A stretch of DNA of 64,000 nt. Source: Tetragonia tetragonoides. Lineage: Eukaryota > Streptophyta > Magnoliopsida > Caryophyllales > Aizoaceae. The notes under the pieces were generated by a model, which saw only the letters and a program-made list of their open reading frames with translations, was not told the origin of the DNA and made no database searches. Made by a program: the position numbers and the translations under genes. Below are positions 57,301-64,000 of this stretch, piece after piece. The stretch is taken from contig CM076152.1 in the NCBI GenBank assembly GCA_038025085.1, positions 28,399,501 to 28,463,500 on the forward strand, read 5' to 3'. Every line of letters starts with the position of its first letter. Positions within the stretch are counted from its first letter, which is position 1.

Positions 57301-60007
57301 TAGTGATAATATTTGGGATCACATAGTTTACTTGGCTTCCCTATGGGCTAAGGCGGCGGGGGGCTTTTAAGGTATCCCGCTCACTATAGTACAGCGCCAT
57401 TGGCGAGATGTGTAGATACTTTTATTTTTTGTTATTGAGGATGCCTCATCCTCCTATATTTTTTTGTATTCTTAACATTAATGAATAAAATTCTCTTATC
57501 TTAAAAAAAAAAGCAATAATATGAGGAACATCTTTGCAAAAAAGGTTGACCTTGTGTGACTATTTTTCCTCGTCTATCTGATGGTGACCAAGAATTTAAG
57601 GAAGAAATCCGCATCCTAGAAAATTAACAGAAATATTTTATTTGAAAGGTTTTGTTTTTTTTTTAGATAAGAGAAAATTTTATTAATGAAATGGTAAAGA
57701 ATACAAAATTGTGGAGGATAAGGTATCCTCAGTATAAAAGTAATCTAACTATACATCACGCCAATGGCGTTGAACTACAGTCAACGGAACACCCTTAAAA
57801 GCCCCCGCCGCCTTAGCCCAAAGAGAAGCCAAGTAGACTATGTGATCCCAAACATAATCAATAGTCTTCTCAGTCCCGGAATCCTGGAGTTTCTCTCCAA
57901 CCACGTACACCAAAGAATAGCCATACAAGCACAACGCCACAACAACCTCCCCTCCTTACTCCTCCTCATCGCCACAAAACGCATCTGTAAGAACTCGCCC
58001 ACCGTGGCTGGAAGGTTTTGTATTTTTCTGGAATTGTTATACCATGATTAGGAGAGTCAAATCAGATTCTGTTCATTTATTTATTCTTTTGAGTTCTTTG
58101 GAAAAGATTCGGCTGTTTAGTTAAAGTAAACTTTTCAAGTCTTTTTTCTTTTTTAGTTAAGAATTTTTTTTATTAATCAATCAATTGAAAGAATACAAAA
58201 AAGGAGGACAAGAAGTCCTCCAATGAGAACAAGAAAAATTTCTTCAAATCCCGCCAATGAAGTTGAACAAAAGTAAGGGGTACACCCTTGAAGGGCCCAA
58301 CTGCCTTTTCCCAAAGAGATGCCAAATAAACAATATGATGCCAAACGCAATCGACGGTATTCGCACTAGCGGAGAAGACCCTCGAGTAACGCTCCAGCCA
58401 AGTGCACCATAAAAAAGCCATACAAGCACACCTCCACCATAGCTTACCCTCTCTCCCCCTCCCTCCAGCAACAAACCACATTTGCAAAAAATGGCGCACT
58501 GTAGCCAGGGTAGCAAAGGGATCCCCTCCAAACAATCTTCCCCACAACATCCTAGCAAACTCACACAACACAAACAGAAGCAAACCGTCCTCATAGTCAT
58601 ACGACACATAACACACATATTCGGCGACAAACACCATCCAGGCCTCTGCCGCTGCATCATGTCCCGCTTATTCACTCTGCCTAGCACCAAAGTCCACACA
58701 AAGGCTCGCACCTTCAGAGGAACCTTCGACTTCCAAATATAAGTAGCAAGAGAAAAATAGGGGGAATTGAGAAGGAAGACTTAGCCGATGTAGGAAGGAC
58801 TTGCAAGCGAAGACCCCAGAGGAATCTCCTTCCCAGTCCGGGAATCGTCCCTAGGGACGAGAAGAGTAGTATGAAGACCACTCAGGGGGAAAACAAGTTC
58901 CTCCATTTCGCGATCATAGGGAGCTTGGCATAAATGTAGATCCCATGAGCCACCCGCGTCGGAATAGAAGTCCGAAACTGGCGCCTCATGAAGTGTAGAC
59001 AACCGATAAACCCGAGGAAATATGGAGGAAAAAGTGGCATCCCCCTTTCACACATCCTCCCAGAACCTCACCTGTTGGCCATTACCCACATCAAGTCTAA
59101 CCAGGGGAAATAAGAGAGGCGATACCTGAGAGATAAAATTCCATGGGCAAGCTTTTTTTGCTAGTTCGGGCTTCATTTGCTAAAGTTTTAAAATTTCGGA
59201 AACAGTCTCTCTTCTAGGCGACTAGTTAGGGGTAAGGTTGCGTACATCTGGACCTCCCCAGACCCCGCCCTAGGCGGGATTTTTACTGGGGGGTTGTTTT
59301 CTTCTGAAAAGAAAAAAACTACTGGAAAAGTTGGGGTTTTGATTCTATGTACCACAATCCTATGTCATTCTGCTAGGTTACTGGTTTTGGTTTTAGGCTT
59401 CTGTCCCGTCCCACTTGGCACTGATGCTGGGCCAAGCTCAAAGATTTGGTGGACAATGGTCCATTCTTAATTTATTGTAAAGTAATAATTAGAAAAACCA
59501 ATATTTTAGCTAATAGCTAATTATCAATATGGGAGTTGGGGAGTTATTGAATTATTTAAGATACCACCAAGGCATCAACTCTCTGCAGGCTCCATCAGGA
59601 AACAAGAAAGAATGAGTGAGACATAAAAACTGACTCTTTATTGATGTAATGGTGTGAATGCCTTATGGAACTGCTTTTTGAAGCTCCTTTTCTGTATTAT
59701 GTCCGCATCTCTATGTTATCTCTACCTGGATGAATTTCATTCCCGGCTTCTGATTCTGTTTCAACATAGTGACACACTTTCGTATTGTGTTTTTGAAGGT
59801 AAAATGATGCCCACACAACAAATTTATGATAGGCATCCATATGAGGGAAATCCTAGTAAACCAGTGGATGAAAAGATCCCTTTGCCAGAATCTGTAGATG
59901 TTTCTATTGTGGAATTAAAGACAAAGGGGATCAAAACATTGAAGGATGCTGTAAAACCCAAGAACAAGAGGAAAAAGAAGGTGTCTCCTACGACAAACAC
60001 AAGTTAG
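36367..60007 (+). CDS. RRP45: Exosome complex component RRP45 (EXOSC9/CER7 type), nine coding exons
   Basis: RRP45 is one of six RNase PH-like subunits in the ring of the RNA exosome, which processes and degrades RNA 3' ends; in Arabidopsis the RRP45B copy is CER7, needed for wax synthesis. Coding exons: 36367-36503, 38103-38309, 39567-39662, 39758-39872, 53674-53754, 53913-54101, 54367-54599, 55082-55140, 59799-60007 (stop TAG). All introns are GT-AG, phases agree, total 1326 nt or 441 aa, close to the usual plant length. Start MEQRLANTWNMTVNEKKF; RNase PH parts include DLRMDGRRPFDYR, VQLGQTRVMGFVTAQLV, EFSPMADPLFE, LGRIIDRGLR, LDLHILDNGGN and ALAALMTFRRP; second domain EPLPLIVHHLPISMTF, DPTHYEEAIM and GDVCAIQKAGG. 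The tail is hydrophilic with a basic KNKRKKK stretch, a possible nuclear signal. The exon 5 start (VQ or directly E) and exon 9 acceptor are less certain. The introns hold at least six LINEs. Confidence 0.9.
36504..38102 (+). other. RRP45 intron 1 with degenerate repeats
   Basis: Contains an imperfect direct repeat (near 36763 and 36905, GGAGTAGGAA followed by GTAGAAGTA), a stretch rich in TATCGGCC-like words (37120-37350) and a tandem ~72 bp repeat at 37441-37565 (TAAGTTTCTTGCTG then GGCTG-ACATTGCT). No gene is supported. Confidence 0.6.
38507..39281. mobile_element. Possible DNA-transposon derivative (MITE-like) in intron 2
   Basis: The left end GGCCCTGTTTACTTCACTGG and the reverse complement of the right end AGGGCGTACTTAGTTAATGG are similar, like the CCCTGTTT-type ends of plant hAT derivatives. 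About 775 bp without coding. No clear 8 bp duplication is seen, so this is tentative. Confidence 0.35.
39285..39416 (-). mobile_element. 100 bp retro-insert with 16 bp target-site duplication
   Basis: TTTGGAAGCTGGTTTT occurs at 39285-39300 and 39401-39416. The 100 bp between (39301-39400) read on the minus strand end in an A-rich ACCAAAACA, suggesting a truncated SINE-like insert. The family was not recognised. Confidence 0.6.
40366..42620 (+). pseudogene. LINE ORF1 (nucleic-acid-binding-type protein), frameshifted
   Basis: Start ATG 40366 (MVSEFRVDSKLFRL). The first ~110 residues contain LDWLEQTAEALW, NGGRFFLFEKIP and RIPEGIKGGGWSAL, a domain I know only from ORFs upstream of LINE endonucleases in eudicots such as grape; it is not a typical RRM or CCHC domain. 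The frame then shifts near 40750-40850 and again near 41100 and 42000. The middle is rich in Gly, Pro and Arg, followed by an acidic FDDDEDDLFSSSDDE, and the end is basic (RRSRGRFGSK). Its stop TGA overlaps the ORF2 start in ATGA (42617-42620). Role by analogy: binding LINE RNA. Confidence 0.7.
42617..46221 (+). pseudogene. LINE ORF2: AP-endonuclease, reverse transcriptase, zf-RVT
   Basis: Starts MKILSWNVNG, the usual opening of L1 endonuclease, with LQETK, VYGPC, RGDFNV and CSDHFPI active-site blocks. A gap or frameshift near 43090 removes part of the endonuclease. A TAG at 43431 and a shift near 43920 follow. Reverse transcriptase: GPDGFTMGFYQ, FRPISLVRSVFK, KLDFEKAYGRVSW, RGLRQGDPLSPFLF and catalytic FADD at about 44640. 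Then WLWRFPLE, WKFISQVSPLF, HVGNGHRVRFWEDVW, and the zf-RVT region [14 protein letters not shown] and CVMCRHDCEN, ending near FKGVPLTL. At least five disruptions. Confidence 0.88.
46228..46244 (+). other. 3' UTR hairpin of the full-length LINE
   Basis: GAGGAC-TCCTT-GTCCTC: a 6 bp perfect stem and 5 nt loop, about 50 nt before the A-rich tail. It is present with covariation in the sister copies. Confidence 0.8.
46314..47545 (+). other. Intronic stretch of unassigned sequence
   Basis: No domain recognised. A 159-codon frame at 46847-47326 has no known motif and no supporting context, and could be remnant transposon sequence. Confidence 0.4.
47546..47809. mobile_element. Stowaway-type MITE (about 264 bp)
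   Basis: Starts CTCCCTCCGTTCCAT after a TA and ends ATGGAACGGAAGGAG, a near-perfect inverted terminus; inner parts also pair. Type and sequence match Stowaway ends. The right TA is degenerate. Confidence 0.8.
47810..48339 (+). other. Unassigned intronic stretch
   Basis: AT-rich; nothing recognised. Confidence 0.4.
48340..52370 (+). mobile_element. Older 5'-truncated LINE, split by a nested LINE
   Basis: Left part 48340-50429: EKQSQRQKMKVKRAKEGDTNS, FKLDFEKAYDMVSWQFL, then SKRLDGWKKVYFSLGG, DGGLGFGRL and zf-RVT KVPSKVRAFVWTLVLDGIN. It is strongly frameshifted. It stops at 50429 within the zf-RVT part (LVYLVRKNTRVF) and resumes about 52187-52370 with GLWAKATG-like coding, the hairpin relic GAGGAC-TGCTT-GGCCTC (52299-52315) and a tail ending TTCTTATACAAAAA. 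Same family as the full-length copy but older. Confidence 0.75.
50430..52186 (+). mobile_element. 5'-truncated LINE nested in the older LINE
   Basis: Begins inside reverse transcriptase (KGFGGRWHKRIRGCLS, RGLRQGDPLSSFLF, catalytic FADD near 50676), continues through DGWKGGYFSLGGRITI, RVRFWEDVWKGDTPF and RRRPGWCLSLDLCVMC and ends with TTCTTATCAAAAAAAAAAA. It is closer to the full-length LINE than its host LINE is. The 3' hairpin has lost its right arm (GAGGACATCTTGTATTC at 52129). Confidence 0.8.
52371..52819 (+). other. Intronic stretch with G-rich tract
   Basis: Contains a purine-rich block (52440-52560) that includes a canonical G-quadruplex motif at 52513-52532 with four G runs. No gene is visible. 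Confidence 0.55.
52820..53195 (+). mobile_element. Short 5'-truncated LINE copy with 15 bp duplication
   Basis: GTTAGGGGTCTAGAC flanks the insert at 52820-52834 and 53181-53195. The 346 bp body encodes the LINE C-terminus (LWCIWLERNSRVFF, FKGVPLT), then hairpin GAGGAT-ATGTT-GTCCTC (53111-53127), TTAATAAAATTTTTCCTT and the A tail. Confidence 0.93.
53196..53673 (+). other. End of RRP45 intron 4
   Basis: No gene or element recognised; leads into the acceptor at 53673. Confidence 0.5.
54600..55081 (+). other. RRP45 intron 7
   Basis: Donor GTATGC at 54600, acceptor TTTCACAG at 55081. AT-rich and without an element. The exon 7 frame stays open past the donor to 54660, so a retained intron would add about 20 codons and then stop. 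Confidence 0.6.
55548..57524 (+). mobile_element. 5'-truncated LINE (1.95 kb) with 13 bp duplication
   Basis: AGCAATAATATGA lies at 55548-55560 and 57512-57524. The body starts inside reverse transcriptase (SWAFLDRVMDRKGFGERW), has RGLRQGDPLSPFLF, catalytic FADD near 55860, GMKVNLSKCSLAGI, RVRFLEDVWKGDIPF and the zf-RVT end. The hairpin is GAGGAT-GCCTC-ATCCTC (57437-57453) before the tail. The 170-codon reverse transcriptase frame is open, so this is a relatively young copy. Confidence 0.92.
57646..58021 (-). mobile_element. Antisense 5'-truncated LINE end with 10 bp duplication
   Basis: AAGGTTTTGT flanks the insert (57646-57655 and 58012-58021). On the minus strand the ~356 bp body encodes the LINE C-terminus (LASLWAKAAGAFKGVPLT), then hairpin GAGGAT-ACCTT-ATCCTC (57730-57714) and a poly(A) tail seen as T10 at the left. 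Confidence 0.9.
58138..59160 (-). mobile_element. Antisense 5'-truncated LINE (1.0 kb)
   Basis: Minus-strand coding: [25 protein letters not shown] sequence, MMQRQRPGWCLSPNMCVMC, LLFVLCEFARMLWGRL, LWWRCACMAFLWCTWLERYSR and FKGVPLT. Hairpin GAGGAC-TTCTT-GTCCTC at 58220-58204. A possible imperfect duplication CAAG(T)CTTTTTT lies at both ends. Also includes RAPYDREMEELVFPLSGL-like coding near 58900. Confidence 0.85.
59196..59298 (+). mobile_element. TS-like SINE fragment
   Basis: GGAAACAGTCTCTC, GGGTAAGGTTGCGTACAT, CTCCCCAGACCCCGC and ACTGGGGGGTTGTTTT follow the usual order of TS/Au-type plant SINEs, which end in TTG repeats. The tRNA-like head is missing. Confidence 0.75.
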
Positions 60008-61860
60008 ATGGACGTATGCTATTGGAACTACGTTATTCAGGTGCTTCTCTTTCAATTTTTTTAGAAAGGATCATACGCTTTAACTTAACTTTTTAGGGGC
60101 TTGTTATTTTGGTCTGGAATTACCTCTGTGATTTCTGATTTTTTGTTTTTGGATGGAAATCAATTCTAAAAGGCAACAAGTCTGCCTTTTTCTCACTGTT
60201 CCAAATTAATCAATATTAAGAGGCTAGCAAAGCAATTCATTCAAGGAATAAAAAAAGATGTTAGCAAAAGCTGTATGAGACTGTCCGCCCGTAATTTCCC
60301 TATTGATCTGTATCATATACAACCCTCGAAATTTCCTTGCTCTGCCTCCAATGGTTTGAGGTGAACGTGCCCTTCCACAAGGTTTATACTTCAGCTTGAG
60401 GACATTTTAAGGTTTATAGCATCTCCCTCTGAGATATTTTTCTGTTGCTTCTGCTGCATCAGTGCGTCTCTCCTACCAGATCAGATTCTACACCCTAGTG
60501 CGACACAATGATTAATAAACAAAATCTGTTCTAGAGCTGCCAGAAGTTTATTTTTTATTTGATCACAGAATCAGGAGACAAGTGCGTGCCCGAGATTTAG
60601 TAAGTACTCAATGTCCAGTAGTTCACGGCAACCTCATACATGAGGTGGCCAGAGTATCACTTTATACACCTGCATAGGTATCACTTTGTACCCCTAGGTG
60701 TCATCACCTCTTTTAGTGTTCAGGGTGTTGTCAGAGTTCTTTTCTTTTTAGTTATCCTCCTTGCCCACCCCAACCTTTTCTTTTCCTGTTTTCCTGGAGC
60801 TAGCAGCGATTGCATTAAATGCAGTTGCAACTAAGGGAGGCTGTAGCTCTGAATTAGTCTAAGATGACAAGTATTGAAAGTCATTTCTGCACGTCCTTGT
60901 TGCTGAAGAATAGGTCACTTGCTTCTAATGCAGAATTTTTATTTTGGTGATGGAGATGCAGATATGTTTCTACTCAATATCTACTTTCTTTTGCTATATC
61001 TGTAGGTACGCGTCTTAGCACATATTAGCTACGGCTATATTGAAGCTTGTCTGCTTGTGCCTGTAATTGTGGCTGACATCTGGTGTTGATATCAAGAGTC
61101 CCTCCAAATGAGGATATGGAATTCTCATTCACTGGTGATATACTTGACACACACTTGTGTGATGACTGACTTAAAATTGCAGGACTGATTTTTTGCCCCT
61201 CTTGCAGTTTCAGGTCCCCTGTACCTACAATTTACAAACTCTTTTTGTGTTCTTTATTTTTTTTTGCTTTCAAAAATTAGCCTTATGAACCACTTGATAA
61301 ATAGGACATTGGTTTTCTGGTGATTGTAAATAATTATTCAATCATATATCAAATGCTCTTTGTCTATCAACTATAGCCTTACAAGTGCATGGATTTCTCC
61401 TTTTCGAGGTTGGTTCAGACAGTTGAGATTGACCTTATTGTTGGTAACAGGCAACTGTTCAGGGCATGGAAAGTTGAAAGTCCGCATGGGGTTTTATATT
61501 TTGCGTTGGGATGGCTGAGAGTGCCGTATTTTTTTATTTTATATTTTTGAAAAGGTTGGAAGCTGATCACGAATGGCCAAGAGTCATCAGACTCATTACG
61601 GAATACAGAACATAAATATAAAAGACACTACTAAAAAAACGAATCAAGTTCCTAAAAAGATGATAGCGAATGTTTCCAATCTTGTTGAAGAACCAGTCAC
61701 GGTGAGAACTAGATGCATATATTCCGATCTTCTACCGCCAGGACGCTGAGACTGTCGTATAAAACTGTAGAAGGTTCTTTTTTGTGATTTGGGAAGGTTA
61801 TGATTATTTCTGTGCCTTGATAAAAAAAATTTGTGCCTTGTAGTTGTACAAGTAACATTA
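60008..61860 (+). other. RRP45 3' UTR and downstream region
   Basis: No gene or clear repeat. The polyadenylation site cannot be fixed from sequence. The short ORF at 60640-60834 is unsupported. Confidence 0.45.
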
Positions 61861-62239
61861 GGCTCTGTTTGGTTGAAAAGATGAAATGAGTTTGGTATTA
61901 GGAATCAAATCGGAGGGAATAGACTTGTAAACCCATACATAATTACTGAATTCCAAATTTTATTGGTGTCGCTCAACTTATAGCTTGTGTAAGTGGTACC
62001 CAATGCTTTTGAAAAATCCAATTGAGGCCCTTGTGTTATGTTGCAAGTTGATCCATAACCTTTGTTTGTGTTTGTCGTCAAAAAGACGTTTCTTTTTCCA
62101 TTTTCTTTCGTTAACCAAATAAGCTAAGCTAGAGTATAAACTGGTGGTTTTGGGACGCAACCAGACCAATCTCACAAAGAACTCTAGTACCAAGTAGCTA
62201 TTCAATCAGTGAAAAATTTGGCACCTTCTAGGGAGGGTA
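61861..62239. other. Downstream intergenic stretch
   Basis: AT-rich. A sequence near 62000-62055 (GGTACCCAATGC through TTGAGGCCCTTGTGTTATG) is reminiscent of the block at 63570-63645, which suggests a shared degenerate repeat. Confidence 0.35.
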
Positions 62240-63560
62240 CAAGTCCAACACAGCATACTAAAACTACCTACTGATCACACTTGGGGATAACTATTCAAAT
62301 TTTCAATTAAAGAGTGCCATTTAGGAATTTTAGTCCCTCGACAGTGAAGTTCCCTTACAATTGTGTGGACAATATGCTGAATTGTGAGCTGCTCCTGCTG
62401 AAACTTCAATTTATTCCATGCATCCCATATATGATAAACTGTAGCGGCAAAAAGAAATTCTAGGATGCACATACAAGGCTTACTGTTCTTTATTTTTCGC
62501 TTTATTTCGCTTTAACCAGTGCACTTCATTAGACCAGCCAACATGTTGTCTAGAAATACCATACCAGAGTACAACAACAACATTACCCCAGTGCCTCTAA
62601 AGAGGCTCCCGCCTAGGCAGGGTAAGGGGGGGTCGGTTGTACGCAGCCTTACTCCTGTGAGGGTCTCACAGAGAGGCTGTTTTCGTTTGACCCGAGATTC
62701 GAAGTGCGACGACCATCGGCAACTTCACAATAAATAAGAAGTGCTGACAGTTTTGTGAGCCATTTTGCTTTAGTCCACATATTCTAAAGCCAAAAAGTAG
62801 TGAAGCTTTTGGCCCCAATGGAAATGGTGGACATAATACCAGAGTACATTAGTCCATATTTTACTTGAGAAGGAGCACCTAAAGCAAAAGGTGGTCGATG
62901 TCTTCATTATCTCCAGAATTGCATAGGGAGCAAGCCAATGGAACTTGCATCCCCCACACTGCACATCTTATTGTTGTATTCAGCCTATTATGCAAGGCCA
63001 ACCATTGGATAAATCTAAGCCTAGGGAGAAGGCCAAGCATCAAAATAATTCTCTTCTAGGGTACCTGCGGCACTGAATCAGACAAAAAAATATAGGTATT
63101 TTTATACAGTATTTTCCTCTACTCACAAGGGATTATCTTCAGCTTCTGCATGAGTGTCTAGCCAGTCTCTGCTTTCTATGGTTTTTTTTAACTATCCAGC
63201 TTGCTTGGGAGGGGAATGAAGCTGTAAGAACAGAGGAGTTTTCAGATAATATGTGTGGATCCATCGTATCCACAACCTGTGCTTCTTTTGGGAAATACAA
63301 AGAAGCTTCCCTATAGCTGCCTTGTTCCATTTGTATATGTCTGTGACATTCAAACCATCAGCTTGGAGGGGAGTACATATCTTATCCCATGCAACTAGTG
63401 CCTTCTTAGAAATTGAAACTTGCCCTGTCCATAAAAAAGTTCTACACGCGGCAGCAACCAGTTTAATAAATTTCTTAGGCAAGAAAAAAATTTGGGACCA
63501 ATAAGTTTGGATCTCAAAGAGGACACTGTTAATAAGTTGTAGCCTGCCTCAAAGAAAGAA
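62240..63560 (-). mobile_element. Antisense LINE remnant of a second family
   Basis: Minus strand, from right to left: PKKFIKLVAAACRTFLWTG, ALVAWDKICTPLQADGLNV and KNPLVSRG-like regions after reverse transcriptase; then a zf-RVT with FRCSFSSKIW and VLWYYVHHF; then FAATVYHIWDAWNKLKF and QHIVHTIVREL at the end. It lacks the GAGGAC hairpin and its sequence differs from the family in RRP45. Many stops; it also holds a SINE. Confidence 0.7.
62573..62735 (-). mobile_element. TS-like SINE inserted in the second-family LINE
   Basis: Minus strand: AAAACAGCCTCTCTGTGAG, AGTAAGGCTGCGTACAA, ACCCTGCCTAGGCGGGAGCC, then CACTGGGGTAATGTTGTTG and TTG repeats. Same family as at 59196. It interrupts the LINE between the zf-RVT and the C-terminal part. 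Confidence 0.75.
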
Positions 63561-64000
63561 ACTTGGGAAAATCCAGTTGGTGCCCTCGTGTTCTGAACTT
63601 GTCCGGCTGGTGCCCAATCGATTTTTAAAATCCAGCTGGTGCCCCTATATTGTTGCTCGAGTCTGCTCCGTGCCTTATTGTGTAAAATCCATTAATGCAG
63701 ACGTTATGTGTGACGTAGCTTATCCTTTTGTTGTTCCAGTCGACCCCCTCCCCCTTGTTTCCCTCCCAAATTTTAAAATACGTTTATTTTGCCCCCTTTT
63801 TTTCCCTCCAAGATTACACCACTTTCACTATGAAGCTAAATGTTTCCCTCTTTCATTTTTACAGACACCACCATCAAAACAAATTTGTTCCTCCCTCATC
63901 TCAATTAATAAAATGTTGAATCAATATGTTGAACCTTTTTAATAAAAACCTGTTCAATCAATATGCAAAATTCGTAAATATGCAAAGCTCATAAATAAGC
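63561..64000. other. Terminal stretch with a short internal repeat
   Basis: Three near copies of the phrase (A)TCCAGYTGGTGCCC or CCGGCTGGTGCCC occur in 63573-63645. A 121-codon frame (63577-63942) has no recognised domain. Confidence 0.4.

Larger units (their letters stand above)
55141..59798 (+). other. RRP45 intron 8 (4.7 kb) with three LINEs and a SINE
   Basis: Donor GTAATT after the exon ending SLASRG; acceptor TTTTGAAG at 59798. Holds a sense LINE (55561-57511), two antisense LINE ends (57656-58011, about 58140-59158) and a TS-like SINE (59196-59298). Confidence 0.8.

Noticed and set aside
1..64000. tRNA, rRNA or other structured RNA genes
   Set aside because: Apart from tRNA-derived SINE heads I saw no cloverleaf-like or rRNA sequence; a covariance-model scan would be decisive.

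Overview
This is nuclear DNA of a flowering plant, very probably a eudicot. The signs are spliced genes with GT-AG introns, plant Ty3/gypsy elements of the Tat and Tekay/Del type, plant L1-type LINEs, TS-like SINEs and Stowaway MITEs. I cannot name the species. There are two host genes, both on the + strand. Nearly everything else is transposable-element sequence, much of it nested.

Layout. 1-6.65 kb: the last five exons of a dihydrofolate synthetase gene (DHFS/FPGS family); its start lies upstream of the window. 6.65-10.95 kb: AT-rich flank with a Stowaway MITE and a ~300 bp repeat present twice. 10.95-16.2 kb: antisense LTR-retrotransposon debris, namely an antisense LTR and a non-autonomous element with an initiator-Met-tRNA-type primer site and one acidic ORF. 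16.2-25.7 kb: the 3' half of a Tat-lineage gypsy element, with dual RNase H, integrase, two antisense plant-mobile-domain-type genes, a repeat-bearing 3' region, a polypurine tract and the 3' LTR. 25.7-35.5 kb: a 5'-truncated, inactivated Tekay/Del-like chromovirus with a 5.3 kb 3' LTR that carries a SINE, another poly(A)-tailed insert, a TIR-flanked segment and (TA)n tracts. 36.4-60.0 kb: the exosome subunit gene RRP45 (EXOSC9 type), nine coding exons predicting 441 aa, with introns swollen by at least six LINE insertions. 62.2-63.5 kb: an antisense LINE of another family carrying a SINE.

How the parts relate. DHFS acts in folate synthesis and RRP45 in exosomal RNA processing; they share only orientation and are separated by ~30 kb of repeats. 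Both have well-formed splice sites and reading frames that join cleanly, so they look functional despite the insertions. The transposons carry stops and frameshifts and look dead, but many insertions keep clear target-site duplications and are fairly recent.

Most interesting: (1) a 17-nt hairpin at the 3' end of most copies of one LINE family, with compensatory base changes; (2) antisense plant-mobile-domain genes inside the Tat element whose promoter-like regions share a GC-rich palindromic module with the LTR; (3) a ~350 bp inverted LINE pair inside an RRP45 intron; (4) an overlapping stop/start (ATGA) between LINE ORF1 and ORF2.
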